This document shows positions 1-6,803 of a DNA stretch of 30,266 nt, in pieces. This DNA comes from an uncultured Pseudomonadota bacterium (GTDB taxonomy: Bacteria > Myxococcota_A > Polyangia > HGW-17): the NCBI GenBank assembly GCA_938004375.1, contig CALKWH010000429.1, forward strand, positions 1 through 30,266, in the 5' to 3' direction. Made by a program: the position numbers and the translations under genes. The notes under the pieces were generated by a model that saw nothing but the letters and a program-made list of their open reading frames with translations, searched no databases and had not been told where the DNA came from. Each line of letters opens with the position of its first letter. Position 1 is the first letter of the stretch.

Positions 1-53
1 GCCTGCATCGCATCGGTGGCCTCCTCTGGGGCCTCATGAAGTCGCTGCAGTGA
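1..53 (+). CDS. 3' end of a gene cut by the left edge (unidentified)
   Basis: Reading the frame that ends at the TGA at 51-53 gives sixteen codons, LHRIGGLLWGLMKSLQ, with almost all third positions G or C, as in the other genes here. It is followed by a convergent gap carrying a hexamer repeat, the arrangement seen after two other genes in this window. The fragment is too short for a family call. It could also be chance open frame; confidence is modest. Confidence 0.35.
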   Translation, partial: LHRIGGLLWGLMKSLQ

Positions 54-173
54 GCGACAATTCAGTCCGGCGCACCCGCGCCCAGCAGCAACTGTGTACG
101 AAGTTCTGATCCACATGATTAGCGTATGCCCATAATGCGTTTGCCCTGCTTCGGGGATCCCAGGGAGATCGGG

Positions 174-190
174 TTTCGATTTCGATTTCG
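174..190 (-). repeat. (TCGAAA)n hexamer repeat, copy 1
   Basis: Nearly three units of TTTCGA on the plus strand, ending one base before the stop codon of the minus-strand oxidoreductase gene. It lies between a probable plus-strand gene end at 53 and a minus-strand gene end at 191. The same hexamer repeat recurs at 13809-13831 and 20982-21000, both times between converging genes. The rest of 54-190 shows nothing recognisable. Confidence 0.8.
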
Positions 191-1681
191 TCAGCCGATC
201 CGCTTCGCGCAGGCCAGGGCGGCGTTGAGCGCGCCGGGGATGCCCCCGATCTGAGTGGCCCAGCAGGAGCCGATGAGCAGGCGCTCCACCGGGGTGTCGA
301 TGTAGGTCTTCATCATGTTCGGGTGGAAGCGGTTCTCCGGGCGCCAGCTCCAGGCCGAGGTGGCGCCGTCGGTGTTCGCGGTGTAGCGCTCGTAGGTGTG
401 CGGGGTGGCGGCGTCGGAGAGCTCGATCATCGAGGACAGCCCCGGGATCAAGGCCTCGGCCCGGCGGATCAGCGTGTCCTTCACCCGCTCCTTGAGCTCG
501 CGGTACCGCGCCCGGTCACCGCCGCCCCAGTCGTCCATCCAGCGCAGGGGAGCCACCGCCTGGAGCATCAGACCGCTCTTCCCTTCGGGCGCCAGGGACG
601 GATCGTGCAGGGACGGGGAGTACAGCGTGAACCCGCACTTCTCATAGAAATCCTCGTCGGCCGGGTCCCGACGCTCGGCCCCGGGCTGGTCGAACAGGGC
701 GAACACGTGGGGCAGCTTCATCGACTCCCGCAACCGGTCGTTGGAGCACGACAGCCCCAGGTATACCGTGAAGATGCCGTCGGACACGGCCGCCGCGCGG
801 GTCTTCTCGACCAGCGACGGCGGCAGAAGCGACGGATCGTCGAGGAGCTCGAGCAGGGCCTTCTTGTAATCGCCGGCAGCGATCACCCAGTCGACGTCGT
901 GGTCGGCGCCACCGGCGGTGACGCCCACGGCGCGCCCGTCCCGGGTGCGGATCTTCTCCACCTTCGTCTTCAGGAGGAGCTCGCCGCCGTGCCCGGACAG
1001 GGCCTCGGCCAGCACGTCCGCCCAGCGCTGCATGCCGTCCTTCACCGTCCAGTAGTCGTCGAAGATCGTGGCCAGCGCGCCGCCCACCAGGAAGGCGGCC
1101 ATGCCCGGATAGCCGAAGCCTGAGAAGAGCCGGTGGAGCTCGGAATCCCGCGGAAAGTGGCGGGCGGTGAAGTCGTCGATGGAGACGTCCCTGTACTTCA
1201 GCCAGATGCGTGCCATGCGGGCGGCGGCCCCGGCGGTGGAGAGCGTCGAGAGGGGGAAGGGCCTGCCCGGGCCCACCATGAGGGTCCTCATGGCGGCGTA
1301 CATGCCGTCGAGCTCGCGGAAATACCCCTCGAGCGCGGCCCGCTCCTGCGGGTAGGCGGCGACCATGGCCTCCCGGAACCCGGGGTAGCTCTCGCTGGTG
1401 TAATCGAAGCGCTCACCGAGGAAGCGGCCGTGCTGGCGCACGAACTTCAACTGGTGCAGCACGCCCAGGCGCTCCATCGCCGCGAACACGTCGCGGGACA
1501 TCTCGAAGGACAGCGTGCCGCTCTCGAAGTAGAAGCCCTTGCGTCGGAACCCCGCCGTGTAGCCGCCCGGGGCGAGATGGGACTCGAAGACGGTGACCTC
1601 GTGGCCGCGGGCCGCGAGCAGGTTGCCGGCGGTGAGCCCTCCGAGGCCGGCGCCGACGATGGCGATCTTCTGCTTCTTCAT
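191..1681 (-). CDS. FAD-dependent oxidoreductase, phytoene desaturase/CrtISO/RetSat family
   Basis: A 496-residue protein of the amine-oxidase-like superfamily that includes CrtI carotenoid desaturases, carotenoid isomerases and retinol saturases. The N terminus has the Rossmann FAD motif GAGLGG (G10, G12, G15), an acidic residue at the end of the second strand (E33) and the APGGYTAGF segment typical of the family. The C terminus has a second FAD-binding segment, IGSCWATQIGGIPGALNAAL. Length fits CrtI (about 490-500). The ATG is preceded by an AGGAGG ribosome site. It sits 35 bp downstream of a small lipoprotein gene on the same strand, so the two are probably cotranscribed. No other carotenoid gene is visible, so the substrate (carotenoid, retinoid-like or other polyprenyl lipid) is undetermined. 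Confidence 0.85.
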   Translation of the reverse strand: MKKQKIAIVGAGLGGLTAGNLLAARGHEVTVFESHLAPGGYTAGFRRKGFYFESGTLSFEMSRDVFAAMERLGVLHQLKFVRQHGRFLGERFDYTSESYPGFREAMVAAYPQERAALEGYFRELDGMYAAMRTLMVGPGRPFPLSTLSTAGAAARMARIWLKYRDVSIDDFTARHFPRDSELHRLFSGFGYPGMAAFLVGGALATIFDDYWTVKDGMQRWADVLAEALSGHGGELLLKTKVEKIRTRDGRAVGVTAGGADHDVDWVIAAGDYKKALLELLDDPSLLPPSLVEKTRAAAVSDGIFTVYLGLSCSNDRLRESMKLPHVFALFDQPGAERRDPADEDFYEKCGFTLYSPSLHDPSLAPEGKSGLMLQAVAPLRWMDDWGGGDRARYRELKERVKDTLIRRAEALIPGLSSMIELSDAATPHTYERYTANTDGATSAWSWRPENRFHPNMMKTYIDTPVERLLIGSCWATQIGGIPGALNAALACAKRIG

Positions 1682-1716
1682 GATTTTCCTCCTGCGCTTT
1701 TCGGGCGGGGACGGGG

Positions 1717-2118
1717 TCAGCGGATCAGGGACTTGGGCTTCTTCACCGGCGGGGCCACCGACTTGGTCGTCGCGGCCATGGTCGCCGGCTTCTCGGCGGC
1801 GTCACCGCCCGCCTCGGCGGGCTCGTCGTGGTCGTGGCCGTCCTCGGGATCCATGTCGGCCTTCTCGTCGTCCATGGGTTTCTCCTCATCGGGCATGGGG
1901 GCGGGCTCCGCCTCCTCGACGACCATGGACGAGTCCTGGATGCGCCGCTGGTCGATGGCCTCGGGCTGCGGCTCGGGCTCCTCGGGGGCCATGGTCCGCT
2001 TGGGCGCCTCACGGGCGGCGGGGGCGGACTCGGTGTTGCAGGCGGACAGGGCCAGGGTGGCCGCGAGGCCAAGGCCCAGGGTGCAGGAGACGACTTTGGT
2101 GCCAAGGTGGTCGAACAT
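1717..2118 (-). CDS. small acidic lipoprotein, unknown function
   Basis: A 133-residue predicted lipoprotein. I chose the ATG at 2118, not the longer reading to 2166, because a GGAGGG ribosome site lies just upstream and the protein then opens with a standard signal peptide and the lipobox LSAC (C27). The mature part is low-complexity, rich in Glu, Asp, Pro and Ala, with a short HDHDE run that might bind metal (inference). It ends in a basic KKPKSLIR tail. No family is recognised. It is upstream of, and probably in an operon with, the FAD oxidoreductase. Confidence 0.7.
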   Translation of the reverse strand: MFDHLGTKVVSCTLGLGLAATLALSACNTESAPAAREAPKRTMAPEEPEPQPEAIDQRRIQDSSMVVEEAEPAPMPDEEKPMDDEKADMDPEDGHDHDEPAEAGGDAAEKPATMAATTKSVAPPVKKPKSLIR

Positions 2119-2415
2119 GACAAACCCTCCGCGCCGGAAAATACCCCCGTCCCAACCGCAAATCAACCCCCCACGTTAGGCCTGTCAGGGCGGTGGAGAT
2201 CGGACGCAACTTCGGGTCAGGTCGTCTGTCGCGGCCCGCCCCCGTCAAGTCTCCTTCACGGCGGGGCCCCCATCGCTGTGAAACCCCGGTGACGGTCAAC
2301 AACCGCCCCTGGAAAAAAACCTTTGTCGTGGTATGGTCTTTTCCTTCACGACCGTCGGTCGCCCGTCCTGGCCCGGGACTTGCCGACGAACAGGACCCGC
2401 GAAAGGAGCACCCCG
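2119..2415. other. divergent intergenic region, 297 bp
   Basis: The largest gap in the window, between a minus-strand and a plus-strand lipoprotein gene. It holds the candidate minus-strand promoter at 2138-2166. For the plus-strand gene there is only an extended minus-10-like TGGTATGGT near 2329-2337, with no good minus-35. The stretch in between (about 2170-2300) shows no ORF with a ribosome site, no hairpin and no repeat that I can support. Confidence 0.5.
2138..2166 (-). promoter_or_regulatory. candidate sigma70-type promoter for the 2118 to 191 operon
   Basis: On the minus strand, TTGATT (2166-2161) and TATTTT (2143-2138) are separated by exactly 17 bases. Transcription would start near 2131, giving a leader of about 13 bases that holds the GGAGGG ribosome site. 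Found by eye only. Confidence 0.35.
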
Positions 2416-3411
2416 ATGAAACACTCCATCATATTTTTATCATTGTCCCTCGCCGCCAGCCTGTGGGCCTGCCAGAAGGAGAACATGGTCGCCGACCGCT
2501 TCCTCGAGGCCGTGCCACGAGAGTATATGGTCCGCCTGGACGTGCCCGACGCGCAGAAGAACCTGAAGGACCTGGGGGACGTGGCCGAGAGCTACCTCAC
2601 CACGGTCCGCGTCACCCGGGACGTGAACACCGCGGTGCGCAACTGGCTGCTCTGGGTGGAGGCCATCGTGCGCTACCCGGCCTCGGACTTCGACGACACC
2701 TCCTCGACCTGGGGCCCGTGGGAGCCCGACGACGGCCTCTCGAGCGTGCTGTACCGCTTCCGCATGTGGATCAACGAGGACGAGTCGTTCGACTACGCCT
2801 TCGAGCTGCGCCCGAAGAACGACGCCGGCGCCCCCTTCGTGCCCGTGTACACCGGTCACGTCGATCCGGGCGGTCTGCCCACCCTGAACGCGGGCACCAT
2901 GCACTTCGACTTCGACGCCGCCGCGTCGGTGGACCTCGCCGTCGACAGCGCGGGGACCATCACGGTGGCCTACGACTACATCGGCGGTCAGAAGGACATC
3001 ACGGTCGCCTTCGTCGACTGGCAGGAGCACGCGTCCTCGACCCCCGTGACCGCCAACTATCACTATGTTGCCTCGGCCGCCGGCGACGGCCACTTCGACT
3101 TCGAGACCTGGGCCGACGTCCACGCCGGCACCGAAGAGGCGACTCAGTACCCCGGCCTCGAGCACTGGCGCCTGCGCTCCCGCTGGACCCCCGACGGCGA
3201 GGGCCGCTCGGACGTGCTGGTCACCGGCGAGGATCTCACCGCCCAGGGCGTGACCGACTTCCGCCAGTCCGAGTGCTGGGACACGTCCTTCGCGTCCGGC
3301 TACCTGTGGCGGCAGGTGACGATCCCCCCCGATCCTGTCTACACCGAGGTCCTCTGGGGCGCCGAGAGCGCCTGCGCGGCCTTCCCCGCCTTCTCCGAAC
3401 CGGAATTGTGA
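2416..3411 (+). CDS. lipoprotein, unknown function
   Basis: A 331-residue predicted lipoprotein. The start at 2416 is preceded by AAAGGAG at seven bases and gives a compact signal peptide with lipobox LWAC (C19); the open frame extends upstream to 2323 but that part has no ribosome site. The mature protein has a helical Lys/Asp/Arg-rich region (about residues 25-75), then a region rich in aromatic, Asp and Gly residues that looks beta-rich. I do not recognise a family. Its end is 16 bp from the converging end of the next gene, so the two 3' ends would overlap in their transcripts. Confidence 0.75.
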   Translation: MKHSIIFLSLSLAASLWACQKENMVADRFLEAVPREYMVRLDVPDAQKNLKDLGDVAESYLTTVRVTRDVNTAVRNWLLWVEAIVRYPASDFDDTSSTWGPWEPDDGLSSVLYRFRMWINEDESFDYAFELRPKNDAGAPFVPVYTGHVDPGGLPTLNAGTMHFDFDAAASVDLAVDSAGTITVAYDYIGGQKDITVAFVDWQEHASSTPVTANYHYVASAAGDGHFDFETWADVHAGTEEATQYPGLEHWRLRSRWTPDGEGRSDVLVTGEDLTAQGVTDFRQSECWDTSFASGYLWRQVTIPPDPVYTEVLWGAESACAAFPAFSEPEL

Positions 3412-3427
3412 GCGCGCCCCTTCCGGG

Positions 3428-4612
3428 CTACTGCGCGGTGACGCGCACGGTGTCGATCATCCAGCACCAGTCATATTCGGCGACATACCGGAAGCGAAAC
3501 TTCACGTTGGCCCGACCGGCGAAATATGAACTGAGATCGATGGACTCATGAACATTGAAGGTGTTCACGGACCAGGAACGCACGCTGTTGGTCCAACTCC
3601 CCCCGCCATCGGTGCTCACATCCAGATACCCGTAATCCACGGTATAAAGTTTCAAGTAGTGGTCGAACTCAAGGGTGACCGAGGTATAGGCACTGCAGTC
3701 CATGCTCGGTGAAACCAACATGTCCTCGAAAAACACTTCGTAGTAGTCCGAGTCGATGAGCGCCACCGCGCCGGACTTCGTGGTGAAGAGGCTCAGGTTC
3801 GAGTAGGCGCAGCCATTGCACTGCACCCAGGTGTACCCGGCGTCCGCTCCATCGACCACCGACCAGCCCGCCGGCACCCAGGTGTTGAAGTCCTCGGACA
3901 ACAGCGTCACCGGACCGGTCGGAGTGTAACACTCGGCATCGGTGCCGTTCATGCGGCACTGCTGGGACGAGGCGGCGCAGTCCGCGCCGGTGACCGGGTG
4001 CAGGCAGCCGTGGGCGTCTGTGGCGCAGTCGGAGATGACGTTCCCGACGCAGGCGTCCTCGCTGCAGGTGTTCACGCAGGCGCATCCCGGCGCAGGGGTG
4101 AGGGTGCAGGTGCGCGCGGAGGCGGCGCAGTCCTCGACGAGGGTGAACGACAGGCACCCGTTGCCGTCGGCGGTGCACTGCTCGAGCTCGCTCCCGTCGC
4201 AGCGGTGGTCTCCGACGGCGGCGCAGGTGTCGTTGCAGGAGATTACACAGGAGGCGACTTCGTCATTCACCTGACAGATCATCCCGCTGGCGGCACAGTC
4301 GGTGCCGGCCGAGAAGTCGAGGCAGCCGTTGGGCTGGGTCACGCAGGTCATCACCACCGTGCTGTCGCAATAGGACTGTTGGACGGCGCATTGATCGGTA
4401 CAGTTATTTACATTGTTTGTGTTATTAATATTATTGACGTTATTTATATTATTCAAGTTGTTAATATGATTTATATTATTAATATTGTTTACATTGTTAA
4501 CATTGTTCGCGTTGTTCACGTTCGTGGCGTTGTTGTCCGAGGTGGAGCCGCCCGCACAGGCGACGACGAGCCAGGTGAAAACGGCGGAGACGAAGAAAAG
4601 AAGGTGCTTCAT
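3428..4612 (-). CDS. lipoprotein: Asn-rich linker, three Cys-rich repeats, cleaved-adhesin-like C-terminal domain
   Basis: A 394-residue lipoprotein. The ATG at 4612 follows a GGGAG ribosome site and gives lipobox VVAC (C19). Residues 27-70 are an Asn-rich linker built from NN plus Val, Ile, Ala, Leu or Thr. Residues 71-228 hold three related Cys-rich repeats of about 50 residues, each with a CLxF/CLHP...DCAAS core. Residues about 237-394 look like a beta-sandwich of the cleaved-adhesin/MAM-like type (DFNTWVPAGW near the start, CWMIDTVRV near the end). Such domains bind proteins or glycans on surfaces in other bacteria; the role here is inferred. The linker is encoded by an AT-rich tract quite unlike the surrounding DNA. 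Confidence 0.8.
   Translation of the reverse strand: MKHLLFFVSAVFTWLVVACAGGSTSDNNATNVNNANNVNNVNNINNINHINNLNNINNVNNINNTNNVNNCTDQCAVQQSYCDSTVVMTCVTQPNGCLDFSAGTDCAASGMICQVNDEVASCVISCNDTCAAVGDHRCDGSELEQCTADGNGCLSFTLVEDCAASARTCTLTPAPGCACVNTCSEDACVGNVISDCATDAHGCLHPVTGADCAASSQQCRMNGTDAECYTPTGPVTLLSEDFNTWVPAGWSVVDGADAGYTWVQCNGCAYSNLSLFTTKSGAVALIDSDYYEVFFEDMLVSPSMDCSAYTSVTLEFDHYLKLYTVDYGYLDVSTDGGGSWTNSVRSWSVNTFNVHESIDLSSYFAGRANVKFRFRYVAEYDWCWMIDTVRVTAQ
4403..4534 (-). repeat. AT-rich coding tandem repeat encoding the Asn linker
   Basis: In-frame degenerate 9-base units (NN plus one aliphatic residue) on the minus strand. Most Asn codons are AAT, and Ile/Val are ATT/GTA-type, so this is the most AT-rich stretch of the window. 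The two other Asn linkers nearby (near 4842-4880 and 6873-6908) use AAC almost exclusively. Confidence 0.85.
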
Positions 4613-4751
4613 GACAGACTCCCGGGGGCGTTGAACTCCAAGGGGAATGTAGCACGGAAGGACGGTCTTTCCACGCCTTTTCACCTGATTTCACGGACAT
4701 CGATTGCGCGCCACGGCCATTTGCGGTACAGCTACCAGGGGAGTGGTCCGC

Positions 4752-6665
4752 ATGAAACGACTCTTCATCGCCTGCTGGTTCGCCTGGTCGATCGTCTGGG
4801 GCCTCGGCGCCTGCGAAAACGACCTGGAGAGCCCCTGTGCCAACAACGCCAACAACCTCAACAACACCAACAACACCAACCCCGCGCGCTGCGGGGACGG
4901 GGTCGTCTCGGCGGGCGAGCTCTGCGACGGGGACGACCTCCACGGCACCGCGTGCACCGACTGGGAGGGCTTCAGCGGCGGCGCCCTGGCCTGCGCCATC
5001 GACTGCCGCGCCTTCGACACCGCCGGCTGTGTCGCGGATCACGACGACGCCGCCCGCCTGCTCTCGGGGGAGCTCGTCGCCGGGATCGAGATCACGCTCG
5101 AGCCGGCCGCCGTCGACTCCATCTGGCTGGACAGCGAACAGTACGTGTCCGCCAACGTGACCGTCACCCTCGAGGGGCGCCGCCACGAGCTGCCAGGCAC
5201 CGGCCTGCGCCTCAAGGGGCGCTGGGGCTCGTTCCGCCAGCTCGACGGTAAGGCGGCTTTCCTGCTCAAGTTCGACAAGTTCGTCGAGGACCGCCGCTTC
5301 TTCGGGCTCGAGAAGCTCGCGCTCAACAACCTGGTGCAGGACGCGAGCATGATCCACGAGCAACTGGGCTACCGGCTGTTCCGCGCCATGGACGTGCCGG
5401 CCCCCCGGGCAGGCTACGCCGAGGTGCGCGTCAACGGCGAGCTCTACGGCCTGTACGCCACGGTCGAGGCCGTGGACAACCCGGGGTTTCTACGCGGATG
5501 GTTCGGCGACCAGGACGGCAACCTCTACGAAGGGGAGTACGGCAGCGACCTGTATGAAGATCTGCTGAGCTCCTTCGACCAGGACAACGGCGAGGACGTG
5601 GCCTTCTCGGACCTGCGCGAGCTCACCCGGTCGCTGGACGCCATGACCGATCCCGCCACGTTCATGGCCGACGCGGCCGCCCTCGTCGACCTCGACGCCT
5701 ACCTGCGTTTCGCCGCCACCGAGATCTTCCTGGGGCACTGGGACGGCTACGCCTGGACGCGGAACAACTACTTCCTCTACCGACGCCCCGCCGACGGCCG
5801 CTGGGCGTGGGTGCCCTGGGGCATCGACCAGACCTTCGACGCCTACCTGGGGATATGGGGCGGCGACGGCCGGCTCCAGCGGATGTGTCTGGCCTCCCGG
5901 GACTGCCGCGTGGCCCTGGGTGAGGCCTACGAGCGCGTCATCGCCGAGGCCGACGACCTGGGTCTGGCCGGCCAGACCGACGTCCTGCGGGGGCTCATCC
6001 GCGAGGCCGCACTCGCCGATCCGCGTAGGGAGTACCCAGTGGAGGCAGTCTTGGACGGCATCACCGCTACCCGCGTCTTCCTCGAGAACCGACCCACCGA
6101 CGTCCTCGCCCACATGGACTGCGTCGACCCGGCCACCGTCGACCGTGACGGCGACGGCGTGTCTGGCTGCGGCCTGGACTGCGACGACGGCGACGACACC
6201 GTGTTTCCGGGCGCCCCCGAGACGTGCAACGGCCGCGACGACGACTGCGACGGCCTGATGGACAACCACCCGGACTGCCCCCACTGCCAGGAGCGCCCGG
6301 CCCCCCTGGGCGGGGTCCACCTCTACTGCTTCATCCCCCTGGACTTTTTCGGCGCCGAGGCCGACTGCGCCGCCGCGGGCGGGCACCTGGTCTCCATCCA
6401 CGACCTGGCCACGCAGGACCACGTCGCCTCCACCGCCTTCGGCATCGCCGGCCAGGACTGGTGGATCGGCGCCAACGATCTCGAGGCCGAGGGGGCGTTC
6501 GCCTGGACCGACGGCTCGCCTTTCGATTTCGCCCACTGGGCCGACGGGGAGCCCAACAACTGGGACGGCTGGGAGCACTGCGCCCACCTGGCCACCTGGT
6601 CCGGCGGCCGGTGGAACGACCTGCCCTGCGAATACACCCTCCCCTACGTCTGCCACGTCCCTTGA
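4752..6665 (+). CDS. lipoprotein fusing CotH kinase, MopE-type metal-binding repeat and C-type lectin domain
   Basis: A 637-residue lipoprotein. The ATG at 4752 follows a GGGGAG ribosome site and gives lipobox LGAC (C21). In order: Asn linker (31-43); Cys-rich CGDGVVSAGELCDG repeat (about 47-93); CotH kinase-like domain (about 110-450) with RLKGRWGS, LALNNLVQD, RNNYFLYRR and the PWGIDQTF motif expected around the catalytic Asp; MopE-type Asp/Cys-rich repeat (about 462-506, DRDGDGVSGC...CDDGDD...CNGRDDDCDG); and a C-type lectin domain (about 515-637) with EPN (600-602) and WND (621-623). EPN plus WND is the calcium/mannose-type ligand set of animal C-type lectins. CotH proteins are atypical kinases that phosphorylate secreted proteins. 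The fusion suggests a surface kinase tethered to a glycan, but substrate and ligand are unknown. Confidence 0.85.
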   Translation: MKRLFIACWFAWSIVWGLGACENDLESPCANNANNLNNTNNTNPARCGDGVVSAGELCDGDDLHGTACTDWEGFSGGALACAIDCRAFDTAGCVADHDDAARLLSGELVAGIEITLEPAAVDSIWLDSEQYVSANVTVTLEGRRHELPGTGLRLKGRWGSFRQLDGKAAFLLKFDKFVEDRRFFGLEKLALNNLVQDASMIHEQLGYRLFRAMDVPAPRAGYAEVRVNGELYGLYATVEAVDNPGFLRGWFGDQDGNLYEGEYGSDLYEDLLSSFDQDNGEDVAFSDLRELTRSLDAMTDPATFMADAAALVDLDAYLRFAATEIFLGHWDGYAWTRNNYFLYRRPADGRWAWVPWGIDQTFDAYLGIWGGDGRLQRMCLASRDCRVALGEAYERVIAEADDLGLAGQTDVLRGLIREAALADPRREYPVEAVLDGITATRVFLENRPTDVLAHMDCVDPATVDRDGDGVSGCGLDCDDGDDTVFPGAPETCNGRDDDCDGLMDNHPDCPHCQERPAPLGGVHLYCFIPLDFFGAEADCAAAGGHLVSIHDLATQDHVASTAFGIAGQDWWIGANDLEAEGAFAWTDGSPFDFAHWADGEPNNWDGWEHCAHLATWSGGRWNDLPCEYTLPYVCHVP

Positions 6666-6710
6666 GCCCCCGACCCGCCGGACGTCGACCGTTTTTTCTT
6701 GACTTTTTCC

Positions 6711-6739
6711 ATGGCATTTCAGACGGCCCCGTCTATACT
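6711..6739 (+). promoter_or_regulatory. candidate promoter for the TSP3/VWA lipoprotein gene
   Basis: ATGGCA (6711-6716), a 17-base spacer and TATACT (6734-6739). The predicted start near 6746 leaves a leader of about 57 bases before the AAAGGTG ribosome site and the ATG at 6804. Assigned by eye. Confidence 0.4.
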
Positions 6740-6803
6740 ACTTCTGGTCCGTACGGGTTGACCCCCGACCGGGCCTCTCACTCTCGTCCGGAAAGGTGAA
6801 CCC

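Noticed and set aside
6666..6710. possible terminator after the CotH/lectin gene
   Set aside because: A T-run (near 6691-6696) is present, but the preceding bases form no stem longer than three pairs.
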